In this document: piece by piece, positions 22,431 through 35,080 of the stretch
Layout of the letters: the number at the start of each line of letters is the position of its first letter
How positions within the stretch are numbered: position 1 is the first letter of the stretch
Assembly (NCBI GenBank): GCA_039619475.1
Contig: CM077116.1
Coordinates: forward strand, 30,362,683 to 30,426,682
Length of the DNA: 64,000 nucleotides
Direction: 5' to 3'
Source: Icerya purchasi
Lineage: Eukaryota; Arthropoda; Insecta; Hemiptera; Monophlebidae
Notes under the pieces: generated by a model
Database searches by the model: none
What the model was told of the DNA's origin: nothing
The model's input: the letters and a program-made list of their open reading frames with translations, nothing else
Program-made: the position numbers and the translations under genes

Positions 22431-22697
22431 GTTGAAAAGCTAAAGCAACTAGAATGTCAGCGGGTACAGACATTTAGGCTGATGCTGGAGAAAGAACAGC
22501 GGTATGTGGAAGCGTTGAAGAGTGAACTGGCCAAATGCGTGGACAGTTCCAGCGAACAACAGATTGCCCGAAATTTAATGGGAGCCGAACGCCGGGTGAG
22601 AACGCTTCAAGAACAGCTGGTCGCTATCACCTCCCATACAGCTAGCGGCAACAACAGCGGTAGCAGCAGTAGCAGTAGTCCGTCTTCCGATTTACCG
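22431..22697 (+). CDS. RhoGEF2 coding exon A (coiled coil)
   Basis: 89 codons in phase 0 between acceptor TTTTTTAG and donor CCG|GTAATT. Starting the exon at the acceptor rather than at the internal ATG (22482) keeps VEKLKQLECQRVQTFRLM in frame. The first 65 residues are strongly heptad-like (KEQRYVEALKSELAK, then ERRVRTLQEQL), a coiled coil. A serine/glycine-rich stretch follows (GSSSSSSPSSDLP). In RhoGEF2/ARHGEF11-12 proteins such a coil follows the PDZ domain and precedes proline-rich linkers. The protein activates Rho GTPase downstream of G-alpha-12/13 to drive actomyosin contraction. The family call comes mainly from the RGS-like exon at 63.2 kb; the exon itself has clear borders and phase. 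Confidence 0.8.
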
Positions 22698-24072
22698 GTA
22701 ATTTTTTTTAAACTCATTTTGCAGCTCAACGGTGTCGCTTCGAAATGTTCACCTTTAATGCAATTAGACGAGGTAGCATTTTTCGGCGGTAAAAATTAGA
22801 GTGACGTACCTCTCCGATCCAAGTACTACGAAATGAATATAGTTGAGATGTAGATTGGAACTTTAAGAATAAGAAGATTTATAGTTCAGCGTAAGAATTG
22901 GCGACAGAAAATACCTTTCGAAGATGGCGTACGGTGATAATTTTGCGCCGGAAAAGGCTTAGGTGTCGCTGTGATTTATGCGTTGCTTAATTGGATGCGT
23001 GTGGGTGCGGGCGTGCGTGTAACGCTGCGATGTACGTGTTAAAGCTTTTGTTATTAATTTTTAATTTGCTCGCTAAGCCGTATTTTTGCGCGCAGTTTGT
23101 ATATTTAAATTTTCACACGTGAAAATTACTATTGCAATGTGTATCGTCTGTCATCATCCGGTGCCGGATTAGTCGAAAAATTTCTTTTCAATCTAGTACG
23201 ATAGTGGTGCCATTTGTACGATTATGCAGGCGTACTCGGTGTATCGACCGAGTGAATTTTACGTAGGAAAATAATCCTAATGAAATCTCGCACAAACGTT
23301 TTATTATGCGTATTATACTTTTTTTAGTCGATCAAATTTCATACGGTGAAAGTTTCATCGGTGTACTGTTGTAATTGTAGCGTCGATTTTTTCGATATCA
23401 ACGAATTAAATCGACGGAAGGTTCGCCGAAAATCCGTATTTTACGATTGTGCCGAACCGCTGTACCAGTGTACACACACGTTGAATTATACGAAAGCGAC
23501 AAATAATAAAATAAAATAAGGAAAAAGAAAAAGATCGACATTAAGATAAATACACATTGCAATTAAACAAGTCAACAAATAACTGCGACGCTGTTTTACA
23601 AGATTTTGCCGAGAGACAACGGGGGACAACTTGTCTTACAATGTGTGTAGTGCGTGTATTTCGTATTTTTGAAAAGCACATTTTACCACCCCGGTATGTT
23701 GTGTTTTGAAATATCTCGACTGATATATTGCCAATTTCTAAATAACAGTGAAAATGCGGAAATTCATTAATTTCATAAATTACGAAAATTACGAAAATTA
23801 CGAAAATTACGAATGTGCTTCTGCCCGTATAGACACACATATGTGTGCGCTGATAGGAAGACGTCAATTATATACATATGTGCTTGCATCGCCGTCGACA
23901 ATACGCTTCGAAATAAGTAGGTTTCTTACGAATTTTTCTCCGATTTATTGATTTCCTTTTGTGTTTTTATCCATGCGCTAGTTTCGCTTCACTAATTAAT
24001 CGAATACGTTATCTTGTGCTCTTCGATGACACCTCCTCAATTCGGTCTTTTGACGGTGGTTAATTTTTTTCA

Positions 24073-24111
<39 letters not shown>

Positions 24112-25169
24112 TTTGCGACCGAAGTGAAATTTTTGCATATTTTCAATGGGCGCCAGCGGAATTCGATATTCACTTACCGGCGCAGGTATTGCGGGCCACA
24201 AATAGAGGATATTAACCTTTTTTTTTTTTTTTAGTTTTAAAAAATACACATTACCTTTCTTTCCGAACGCCTTTGATACCGTTATTTGCTGTGTTGCTTT
24301 TTTTAAAGTGTACGTGACACGTGACAGCTTGATGATATTCGGTTAGGATCGAAGCTCGCAATCTTTTTTCTATTCTACTACGCCTTCAGTTTTTTACTTA
24401 TCCTTTCATGATTTACATATTATACCTATCGGTTGAGCGGTGAAAATTCAGGAATTTCCTTCATTCCCTTATTTTGTTTACCTCAGGAGGTTTAAATTCG
24501 TAAATGAACACCTTGTTGTATTTAATTTTTCTGGTTTTTTTCTTATTTCATTTTAAAGCCTATTTACTTTTTCGCTTAATAATTACTTATGAAATTAAAC
24601 TTAAAATGAAGCCTAGATCATTCTGAAAAATGTAATCTTTCTCGATTATGCTAATTTCATCGGTATAGATCCAAAAGATTTCAAGTTGAAAGGCGAGAAC
24701 TTTGAGAAACCCCTTTTTTATTCAAGTACATGAAGAACATCTTAATGCAGAAATTAAATTTTTGACGATACAGTTAAACCATGTACGGAAATTTTATGAT
24801 ATATTCGCATTTTCGAAATATTTTTGAAACATACATCTGCCTGTCTACAGCTCTTTTTCCCTCCTCTTGTCAATACATGTATGTAGATGTATGTATGTAT
24901 GTATTGTTGTGCATAATGTATGTGTACGAAGTGCGTACAGAATTTTGTGACACCTTTACGTCTGGACAAACGGTGCTGTTTACTCTGGGTTAGGATGTGT
25001 AGAACTGTGACCAGATTTGATTTAGAGAAGTTTTTTTATATAAGATAATTTTGGCAAAAGGCAATTTAGTTATTTCGTAAAAATTGATAACAATATTGAA
25101 GTAAAAAATCAACCGACGCGTTTTGACAGGCATAGTTCAGTTGTGAAAAAAAGGAATAATAGGTTTGAA

Positions 25170-25207
<38 letters not shown>

Positions 25208-26112
25208 GGCGACCGAACTTTACTCGGATTTATCCGAGTTTCAGAAACTAATCAGATTAACAAACATTAAAAATTAAAAATTTTTTGAATAATTATTAAA
25301 ATTATAATTAAATGGTTATGAACTTTTTCATAATAAAACTAAAAAAAAAAAAAAAAACAAAAACCATAAATATTATTACAATTATTGTTGCGTAAATCGT
25401 AAATTATACTTTTATATTTTTTCAGTAAATATATTACATTTGAACTTCGTAGATGAAATAAGTTATTTTTCAAGAAACTTAAAAAAAAAAGTCTCTAGAT
25501 TTAATACTGGTCGCCTACCTTTCACACATGCGTTTCTTAGATTTTCTCGAACATAAGATGTTGATCGGCCGATTTTTAGATCCTAAAAACCCTTAATTTA
25601 TGGATTTTACCGAAATCATTAGAGGCTTTTCCGAGAACCCGGTGTTATGCATACACATATGTATATATAAAATATTGCACACACACACACACACACAGAA
25701 ATCAGTTATGACGACACTGGTGAATAATCTGGTTGTTATAATCGGTTCGTCGTTAATATCAAATAAATTATTATCACTTTTTTAATGCGCAACAATTACT
25801 GTAACTAATAATTACTTCGTTATAAAACTTTCGTAAAATATTTTTCACGAATTTAAAAAAAGTAGTCATTTATTTATAATAATAGCGATACACATCTCTT
25901 TTCTTAAATTCAAAAGTAAAGTAAGCCCCATATATGATTGATATTGTTTCATGGTTTGTGAAGTTTAAAAATTTTCTTTGCTGTGCTATTATATTCTTTA
26001 GTGTTGTCTTACTTATATAGTTGACGTATATACTCGAAGCATACAAATATATATTTCGAACGGTAGCTTTATACACAGGATTCTTTTCTGATTGCTTCCT
26101 GAATTTAAGCTT
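22698..26112 (+). other. Intron between exons A and B, first part
   Basis: Starts with donor GTAATT. It contains an (ATT)n tract (24075-24111), a short (AAAATTACG)n-like run at 23780-23812, (TA)n at 25174-25206 and (AC)n at 25679-25697. No nested gene recognised. Confidence 0.6.
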
Positions 26113-26201
26113 TTCATATTGTACTAAGCCGAACGGCATTAATGAGAGTAGGGGGGCCAGTTCCTTTCTCTCGGCCGCCTTTACTTTCCCAGATTTCTAC
26201 A
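26113..26201 (-). mobile_element. SINE family 2 fragment
   Basis: Contains the family-2 core written here as CGGCATTAATGAGAGTAGGG followed by GGCCAGTTCCTTTCTC and GCCGCCTTTACTTTCCCAG, nearly identical to 44488-44547. Both the tRNA-like head and the 3' tail are missing. Confidence 0.75.
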
Positions 26202-27149
26202 GACTTTACATTTTTCATAGGAAAAACAAATTACTTTGCAAATATCAATGGATGGAATTTTCATCATATCTGAACTTTCTTCAGCTTAATTTAAAACATA
26301 AAACAGAATTTTTTGATTGTAAAATGTAATTTTTTCAATTACAATTGTGCGGTAGTGATTGACTTTGAAAAATGTAAGGGAACATGAAAAAACAGAAATT
26401 ACAGAACGATGTGGAAAAGATGATCGAACAATTCACTGGCACTTACTAAAGGAAGCAAGAAAAAAAAACAAGCTGCACGTGATTAGAGTATATCAGAAGT
26501 TAGGTGGAAAGAAGCAAAAGTGACGACGAGCAATATGTAATGAAGTAAAGAGGCAATGATGGTAATGATGGTTGAAGTTATCACTGAAGAGCGACTGGAA
26601 TGTTATGTAAAGTCTAGATTTACACTAGAAGACTTCATAATAAAACAGGAAAGTTAAATTACTTTTCGATTTCTGAATTAGATCTGATCACATTTTCTCT
26701 TGCTAAACGTGAATCGTCAAAAAATTGCTCCACACAGTGATGGCAAAACTTTTTTTTCATTTTTTTTTCTTTTCTTTTTTTAAATTATTCTTCCTGCTTC
26801 TATATTAAAAATTATCTTTTCACGATAATATCTGAAATTGGTTGTTTTTTTTAAATAGTGTAGATGTTCTCCTCGATTTTACGCGTAAAATTTTCGCAAT
26901 CAACTACCACTATGTTCAAACTACTCCCATTAAACTGGTTTTTTTTTTTTTGAATTTCTTCCCGTAATTTCAACGAAACTGATCCTTTCGTAAACGTTTG
27001 TTATGTTTAATATCATAAAAGTTTTTATTTTTTTATGTTTGTTAGTTATGTATTGTCAGTGAATTTCAAAAAATAACATATTAAAAATTGTACATTTTAT
27101 TCTTAAAAAGAAAAATAAGAAATGCATTCCAAACGAATAAATTTTATTT

Positions 27150-27198
<49 letters not shown>

Positions 27199-28690
27199 GT
27201 GTGTATCTCTAACGCCCGATGGACAGCCGTTTTTCAGTGCCCTGAAAAAAGTACAAAAACCTATGGGCCTTTTCGGGTGCATTAGCACTTGGATCAACAG
27301 TTTTTATTAGTACCTGTTTGTGCTACGTTTTTTTTTTTTTTTAAACTTTTTAGTTAGTTTTAGTTTTCAGTAAATATTGTTGAATGTGGCATTACACTTC
27401 GATATACAGACTAGCGTTCAACTGATGTTCGGTATCGGTATCATTTTGGAATTTCCGCTTTCTATTTACCCCTCAAAAATAACAATAAAGGAAACAAAGA
27501 TATTATTTTTAAAAAAGAGGGGGGGGGGGGGGGGGCTGTCCAGCAGCGAGATCAAGAAGGATAGGTACTAAACGTCCGGAAAGATGACGACCAGTGTACA
27601 AGGTAACAATGTGTAAATGGAAGTACTCTTACGTCTACGGAAAAAACCGCGTGCCGCTATATTACGAATGCAACAGCGGTTGTTCATAAATGACGGTGAC
27701 GTCATGTTTACTACTGTTTATTGCTAATGAAGATAAACGGCGTTGCATACGCCCTTTCGGATCGTTAGGTGTACATAATTAATTTCGGTTCGGACCTTTT
27801 AGAGGTTAATGTTTTTTATTACTATAGATAGTTGAAAATTAAGAAGCTTAATTGCGAATGGTTAATAATTATCCATTGCTTTACTACCGTCCTTTTTCTC
27901 GTGCTTTATGTGGAAAATTGCTTGACGAAGCCTGGTCATTGAGTAATATCATCCAAATAGAGAAAACTTGACGTTAGACCGGTGTATGGTAACTTACCAT
28001 AGAAAACCCTAAAGTATCGCGTAACCAATCCCGTACATTAAAGCAGTGTTGATAATGAGAAGAAATAACAAATAGATTTAATAACGAGATGTAGGGCGAT
28101 GATTTAAGTGATACAAAAAAAAAAAAAAAAAAAAAGTAACGAAACATGGAAACATCGCATCTTTAGCTTTGGATGATGGTTAAAAATTTCTTGTCAGTTT
28201 GTAAAATATGACAATTTCTTTACCGTAGTGGAATTTCCAACGTGGCTACGTTCTGCCTGTTGTTGAACGCAGAGTGGAACATTTTTCACATCAAATCCTA
28301 TATTTTATTGAACATATCGTAAAAACGTCAGATTATCTGTCCTTCAACTCCAAGAACTTTCCCTTAGTCGGAAACAGTTTCATTTTGGATTGCGCAAGAT
28401 ATCTTTCCTAATCCTTCCGAGCGTTTTCTCGCTTTAAAAAAAATACATTGGTTATCAAGTAGTTTGGTTTTTGTTAAATATTAAAATATTATTCGAATTC
28501 ATTCGTTTTAAATTTAAATTCGCTACTAATAGTAGCTAAATTACAACGCTGTAAATTTCGTAAAAATTCGAAATATACATATACGAGTATTTATCGATAT
28601 AATTACAGTTGTACCTTTTTTCGTAATTAAAACTGAATTTATTCATTCGTCACTACAGTGCCACAGCCATCGTGTCATCTCGTCACGAAC
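26202..28690. other. Intron stretch with simple repeats
   Basis: Holds (TA)n at 27153-27195, a run of seventeen G at 27519-27535 and an A21-type tract near 28115-28136. No exon or element end recognised. Confidence 0.5.
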
Positions 28691-28714
28691 TTACATATGC
28701 AGCTGGTTGCCAGC

Positions 28715-28790
28715 TACTGTCTAGCCTAGTTGATTAGTTAATTGTGTTTTGTTTGGTTAGAACCGGGTTCGATTTCCGCTGCCACACGTT
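28715..28790 (+). repeat. tRNA-like SINE head fragment
   Basis: An A-box-like TAGCCTAGTTG (28722-28732) and a good B box GGGTTCGATTTCC (28765-28777) lie 43 bp apart, as in RNA polymerase III promoters. There is no tRNA cloverleaf and no SINE body, so this is probably an isolated head. Confidence 0.5.
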
Positions 28791-28949
28791 GAAATTTTCA
28801 AAAATTTCAAATGCGTCAATGTCCGCAGTTGATGCGTAAAAAAAAAACAAAAAAAAACGAAAACATATATATATATATATGCAACTGGTCACGTTTGATT
28901 TTCATTATTTATTTGTTTGCTATTTTGTCACAATTCTATATCCAGGTTT

Positions 28950-29480
28950 CTTATTCACACTCCTTGGTCGCATTCGAAAGGTTTTTGACTTCCTGCCATC
29001 TACCAGCTAACGTTCGCGTTGGGCACTCATCCAGAATATTATTTGTTGTTTGGTAAACTGCTCCACAGTCCACAGCTGCTGTTGTCTTTAAGTCCCCATT
29101 TTTTTTAGCGTGAAATTATTTCTTCCATTTTGGGTCCTCAACCGGTTCAATTTAACCCAATAGTAAATCGAATCCGGAGGGTCTATTGTTCGGATTAGAA
29201 ATCAATTTATGGTGATCTATATCTTTTCCGGTCCACAATTTGTACCACTTATCTTCAGCTGTGATACGTTTTTCGATAAGCTCTTTAGCTGTTTCGAAGG
29301 CCGGTTTCCTGGACTTAAGCCGCTTGGGCGCGTTTGCATCTTGATTTATAGGCAAATCAGCCTTTGTTAGATACCATGACCATTAATTTTTTGCGGCTTC
29401 TTCTCTCCTTATATATGGCGAAAGGATATTGAATAGGACTGGAAGCCATTCCGTTGGGTTAGACTTTATTGTTCCTGAGA
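28950..29480 (-). pseudogene. LINE C-terminal domain fragment
   Basis: The minus-strand frame 29355-29152 reads through RITAEDKWYKLW and NNRPSGFDLLLG. A shifted frame follows with LNRLRTQNGR and a CGAVYQTTNNILDECP zinc-knuckle-like end (C-x-n-H/N-C). This R-P-x-G-F-D-L, L-N-R-x-R-T, C-x-E-C order is the common C-terminus of many insect non-LTR polyproteins. A related segment lies at 43.9-44.3 kb. It is broken by frameshifts. Confidence 0.6.
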
Positions 29481-31600
29481 TTATTATTTTTTTCGTCATC
29501 ATTTTTATCGGTTCCTTTATCTATATATTGAGAATAAATACTGTGAAAGAGGATAGTCTGACATTCCGTTTCCTATTTTAGCTTCTCTATACCTTGCATA
29601 CATTTTTACTGTCGTTGTTTGTTGTTTACAACTTCTATCGGTTTTCATACCCTTCTATCTTTCGCGTCTGTTTAAATAATGCAGTTTCTAACGTTTCGGA
29701 GGTTTTTTTTTTTTTTTTTTTTTTTTTTATGGATCTGTAACGAACGTCTCTTTACTTTCATCTACTCTTTCCGCTACTAGTTCTACAGCTAATATATAAT
29801 AATAGATTCTCTTAAAATCTAAAACGATCGTCTTCCAGCTTTCATGCGAGTTTGCATAATACTTAGTGGAATTTTCGAAACAGACGCTAACAAGGTTCTA
29901 TAATTTTTGCAATTATTTACATTTCTTTCTTTGCGTCGCTCTGTTTTGTACAATGCCACTTCCGGAAATTGCGTTATTTGAAATAATGACTTTTCAGAGA
30001 TTTTGACCCAACACATTTCAACATGTTCGCTGCTTATACTCCAGATGCTTTATTTTCTTTACCGCTGTCAAAATCGAATTCTCTTTTATCAATTATCGCT
30101 TCTTTCATATTTTCATTTATTATTCCTTTATTTTCCGCATACTCTTCCATATTTTTCCCTCTCTTTCTGAGCAATATTTGCTGTGTTCTTAATTTTAATC
30201 TTTATCTCTTTCATATCTTCTAACGATTTCACTTTCTTTTCTAAAGCCTTTATTCGAGCAAAATATGTGTTTCAGGTTTAGTCATTGAATATCTTCATAC
30301 TTTTCGGTAAATTTTCTTCCGGCCTTCGTTATTTATCTGTTATTATATTTCGTTTTTTTTTTTTTTTTGCTGCTTATATTTTACTATTTTACATTTACTT
30401 TTCGCAATTTATTCTTCCTATCTAAAATTTCTTTACGGTTTTTTCCATTGCATTTCCTAGCGTATGCGATTTATTTCTTGTTGTATTGTGGAGTTTTCCT
30501 CTTGCATTGCAGTTTCTCTGTTTAACCTCATTTCCGGTTCTTTCTTTCGAAAAGCATTTTTTCTGCTTTCCTAGTTGTATCTTTTGATTTTAATTCACAT
30601 TCCGCCGTGGCTGCATTACATGGCACTGTTTATTTCCAATCCCGGAATGTATTGCTAGGTTTCGATTTCTGCACCGTTGTTTTACCATTATATAATAATC
30701 GATTTAATATCTATGTAAATCACCGCGGACAACAATTTCCAAGCGTATCTTCTACGTTTAGGTACTTGAAAACGCGTTCGTTTAGATCCTCTTGTTCACT
30801 GAAATCTAGAAGCATTCCCCCCTCGATGGTTGCTGCTAAAACTTGCCGAAATTTTGACTACTACTATACAATGTTTATCGAAATATCAGCCACTTCTCAT
30901 TACGTTGCCCTTATTATCGTATAACGACGAAAGCAGTGCAATTTTCAACTCGCTCCTGCCTACTGTTTATTGTAAGCAAATGTGTGTCTAGCCGTGTAAT
31001 AACTAGAGTATACGGGAGAATAATTGTATTTTAGTCATCAGTTCTTCGACGTGTCCGATGTGTTTGTTATATTTATTTTTCAACCTCCTTTAAACGTGAC
31101 GGTAACTCGATCTTGTCCAAAATTTTCAGTGCCGCTTTAATTTTGAATTTTTAGGAAAATACCATTGCCACATTGCTTCACATCCTCACGGATATCCATA
31201 TGTTTTTTCTGTTGCCTTCTTAATTCCCTCTAGTCTGTCAGCTTTATTAGAGTCTTCAAGTGCGAATTCAAACTCGCCTTTGCCTATTTTTCTTTCTTTC
31301 TTTTTTTTTTTTTTCAGTTTTCAGGATCGTCTTTTTCCGGTTGCGCACATCGACACGCCTATAGTCGCAAATTTCACGTCAATGAACCTGAAATCCATTC
31401 GGTGTTCGTTGTTACCGTTTATTTTATCGTTATGTCGCATTTTATTTTCTCGGGGCATTTGTGTACCGATTTTCTGTTGCTTTGCACCGCGCTGATGGGT
31501 CTTATGTTAAACTTCGGAAGACGTATCAATCCCCGTCTCTAGTTTTCGTTTTTGCAAAATACTAATAAGTCGGCTGTCACTTAAGAACGACCTGTTGGGC
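29480..31600 (-). pseudogene. Decayed RTE-like LINE (endonuclease to RT)
   Basis: Minus-strand frames follow LINE order from right to left. Near 31450-31330 an endonuclease-like piece reads NGNNEHRMDFRF. At 30016-29819 an RT segment has NVNNCKNYRTLLASVSKI, like the N-N-Y-R-G-I-S-L-L box. Near 29570-29520, GMSDYPLSQYLFSIY resembles R-Q-G-x-x-L-S-P-x-L-F. Stops and frameshifts are frequent and T-rich insertions occur (29703-29729, 30351-30368). Assignment is by eye and approximate. Confidence 0.45.
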
Positions 31601-33225
31601 GACTTTGATTCGACGGTTCACGCACTTTTTTTTAAATATAGAGGGAACTTTCTCGAGGTTTCCCCTCATTACTTTCTAATGAGCCTAGACTATTCGCTAT
31701 TTGCGAAATTTAGGGCACCCTTACACTTTTACCAGTCTGGATTTAGTGAGACTTTCTGTGTCCAGTCACAAGTAATATTTAAAAGTTTCAATGTGAAAAA
31801 AAAAAAATTAGCATAAACTTCGTTGCAGACGAAATATTTATAGGGCATAAGGTATGGTCAAAATTTTGTTTATAATATATAGAAACTGTCATGGTAGCCT
31901 AGCGTAAACAGAAGATGGAGATATTAAATGTTGAACGGAAATAATATTTAAATCATAACAGCGATTAATCTGCGGAGGAGGTGAGACAATCACTGCGCTT
32001 ACTTTGCACGCGTGAGAATTGTGATGCGTATGTGTATATAAAATTTCACTTTTTATTATCATTATTATTATCATTACGTTTATTCCCCCGCATCGTTTAT
32101 AAATGGTACGATGTTTACACGTATTATTTATTTTCAGTATTACATTTCGGAAGCTGGATAAAATGTAATGTCTCGTTAGAGCATTGCAATTACTCCGACG
32201 AACCCTGCTGGAAGAGACTGTTGTTGCCTCTTTAATATGGTAGACACTTTAAATCAATAATTTCTCGATTCTCCGCGAAAGCGAATTTACCACTGCAAAC
32301 TTCTACAACTAATCCTTCATTGTAATTGTAAGAAAGTGAAGAAAGATTTTTGTCAAATTGTCTTCATAACTGGAGGTTAGCGACCAGTCTGCCTGTCTCT
32401 GTAATGTGTTCTCCGATAACATAGAGTACTTGTGAAGGTTGTAATTTTAAGTTCAGTTACAGCGAAGCGATGGCTCCAGCCCGATGTGAGGATAACGGCG
32501 CGATTGCTAATAAATGCTGAAAGAATTCAAGTGGTAATGAAAATTAAAGGTAAAACCCCTTTCTTTTTTCTTTTTTTTTTGCGAAGAAAATTTTTAGTAA
32601 GGATGTAGTTATTCGATAAAAAGAAAACTAGAGCGCTTGAATGAAGAGTCGAACATCGTTAATGGCGAGAGAAATGTAGATTTGCGATGAGTTTGTTCGA
32701 AAGGTAGGAAGTTACGAACTTGAAAAAAAAAAAAAGCAAACGAATTAGGTTAACACGCATATCGAGGATATTGTGGAAAAATTAAATTTACCGTTGTAAA
32801 ACAATGAACGTGGAACAGAGTTACTTTATCATCGAATCGAAGAGTGAAAATGAACATGGCGATATTTCCTCAAATCGGACCCGGTAGCTTTTCAGATTTC
32901 TAGCTATAATGTTATATTTTCACTTTAAAATCAGCGCACATTTCTAATGACAACAAAAGTAATAGTAGTAATCGCTTTTAACCGTTAAATTTTGCTTCCG
33001 TGTAACAACAACACCGGTTAATAAATCTGGCACCGCTGCTAATGAAGAAAAAAAAAAAACAGTATTAGTATGTTAGCATTTTTATTGATGCCTAAGTGCT
33101 TGTAATCTTTTTCATTTATTTATTTTTTTATTAAGTTTAACGCGTTTTTTATTTTTCACGCTTTTAGTAATACGAGCGTATGTTTTTTTTTCTTTTTTTT
33201 TCTGTTTTCTATGCAATGCTTACAG
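31601..33225. other. Intron stretch before exon B
   Basis: AT-rich with several T/A homopolymers and no gene-like feature. It ends with a pyrimidine tract and the acceptor TGCTTACAG at 33217-33225. Confidence 0.5.
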
Positions 33226-33519
33226 CTTTCTGGCACCACTCCACCCCCTCCACCACCGCTTTCCACCTTACCGTCCAGAATGGCATCATCGACGGCAGCA
33301 TGCGAAAATAATTTCGTTCTCCGCAGTCATAGCTGTTGTACTCATCCTAATGCTACTAGCAACGATTCACCTCCTCCGTTACCATCTCGTAATCGTAATT
33401 TAACTTCTCCTCCGTTAATGGTATCCACTCCAATATCGTCTTCTCCACCTCCTTTACCTCCAAGGTACAACTTTTCAGTCAGCCACAACGATGGTAGCGG
33501 CGGGTTTCCTGATTCTAAT
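33226..33519 (+). CDS. RhoGEF2 coding exon B (proline-rich)
   Basis: 98 codons, phase 0 at both ends, acceptor TGCTTACAG and donor AAT|GTAAGT. It begins LSGTTPPPPPPLSTLPSR and holds two further SH3-type ligands, SPPPLPSR and SSPPPLPPR (P-x-x-P-x-R class). In RhoGEF2-type proteins this disordered region lies between the PDZ/coiled-coil part and the RGS-like domain and is thought to recruit SH3 or EVH1 proteins; the ligand here is not known. The start was set at the splice site, because the in-frame ATG at 33211 lies upstream of the acceptor in the intron. The size is a multiple of three, so skipping it would keep the frame. Confidence 0.82.
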
Positions 33520-34101
33520 GTAAGTACTTTTAGCGTTATAAAAAATAGTTTATAATAACGAAATAGTGAAATATATACTTTTTACGCGTATTGTTGGTAA
33601 AACCACGTTAAACTGAGCCGCAATTACTACTCACAAGCTATTCCCCGTATTTTGATCAGGGTGCAAACTGATTGTAGCCGATATTCGAAAAAAAAAAAAG
33701 GTAATTAATGAATCCTTTAGGAAGTTTAATCTCTTGCGTACTTTCCGTCTTAGAAATTAAACAGAGAAGAGAACTAAAACCTTTTGATTTGACTAGCTTA
33801 TTTTATAATTCAAAGTGAAAAAAACTTTCATAAGGTTCACTAATATCCAACCTGCCGTAAAGAGTAATTTTATTTCTATTATTAACAGTGGTGATTACCG
33901 ATATTATAGTTGATCTGGTTTTCTAATGAGAAACAAACAAAAACAAAAACAAAAGCAAAAAAGGTTATGTTAAAAACGAGCGGTCTTCAAAATAAATTGT
34001 AACCTCAAAAGTCTTATGGTAAACAATAAGCAGTTTAAAACAGTTTAATGCAAATGCAGCATGTACAATTATATCTATGAAGGACATTGAGGGGGATTAT
34101 A
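33520..34101 (+). other. Start of the 22-kb intron between exons B and C
   Basis: Begins GTAAGT. No element ends recognised before the RTE insertion; it may contain the left remains of a hAT-type MITE. Confidence 0.5.
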
Positions 34102-34113
34102 ATAATTAAATCC

Positions 34114-34946
34114 CGGTTGGTGGGATGTACATCTCTAATCTCCGATATGCGGATGACACTACGTTAGTAGCAAAAAACGCAGAGGAGATGTCATATATTC
34201 TGGATCGCCTGGTAAAAATCAGTGCAGAATATGGCCTCCAAGTTAACAAAGCCAAAACCAAAATAATGATCGTCGACCGTCTAGAGAATAACCGCCCAAC
34301 AATACGTGAAATTGAGGGTATTGAAGTAGTAAGCCGCTTTACATATTTAGGTTCTATAGTGGAAAACATCGGTGGATGTAAAAATGAGATACGCCACAGA
34401 GCACAGATTACACGAACCGCAATGAGCCGTTTAAAAAGAATTTGGGCTGACTCCGCTGTTAGTAAAGGTGTAAAGATTCGGTTAGTGAACTCCCTCGTCT
34501 TCTCAGTGTTCCTGTATAGTGCAGAGACCTGGTCAATGACCAGCGCAGACAAAAAACGTATAGACGCACTCGAAATGTCGTGCTGGAGGCGTATGCTGCG
34601 TGTCCCATGGACAGCCAGGAGAACAAATGTCTCCATAATAAATGAGATTGGTAACCCGAAGAGGCTATCATCTGTAGTGCTCTGCAGGATACTGCGGTAT
34701 TTTGGTCATGTGATCAGAGCGAACAATTTGGAAACGGTGCTCGTCCAAGGAAAGGTCAATGGAAAAAGGAGTCGAGGTCGTGCGCCGACTAGAGATGGAC
34801 GGACGCAGTGTGCACAGCTGCTGGTCGTACCTTTCAGGATTGTGTACACATCGCAAGGGATCGGAATTGTTGGCGCAGTCTGATCAACCGGGTGACAGAT
34901 CATGGTCACGATACCCCTACATGGGGTGAAACGATTCGATAGATAG
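34114..34946 (+). mobile_element. RTE-type LINE, 5'-truncated, with 12-bp target duplication
   Basis: The frame 34125-34883 encodes the RT palm and C-terminus: LRYADDTTLVA (catalytic YADD), VNKAKTKIMIV, FTYLGSIVE, SAETWSM, then CWRRMLRVPWTARR and LRYFGHVIR, typical of RTE/craniofacial-development-like LINEs. Near 34790 a frameshift moves the remaining C-terminus (WRSLINRVTDHG, TPTWGETIR) into another frame. The 3' end is a short (GATA)n tail, as usual for RTE. The 12-bp sequence ATAATTAAATCC flanks it (34102-34113 and 34947-34958). The long open frame and exact duplication suggest a fairly recent insertion. Confidence 0.88.
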
Positions 34947-34958
34947 ATAATTAAATCC

Positions 34959-35080
34959 ATGGGAATAACATTTATACAAATCTTTTATAGCATAAATTAA
35001 GTTTCTCTGTTATAACAAATTTTTTCATAGATGCTTTAATTGGGTGGGGGGGATATCGCCTACTTCCCTTCCACCACTGA
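34959..35080. repeat. Fragment of the hAT-type MITE family
   Basis: Matches the right part of the MITE at 53377-54039: TAACATTTATACAAATCTTT, then AAATTTTTTCATAGA and a CCACTG end. The RTE element inserted just left of this part. The left terminus of this copy was not found. Confidence 0.65.

Noticed and set aside
22482..22799. Stand-alone small gene starting at the internal ATG
   Set aside because: The good frame extends upstream to a splice acceptor and ends at a donor; sequence after 22697 is intron read-through.
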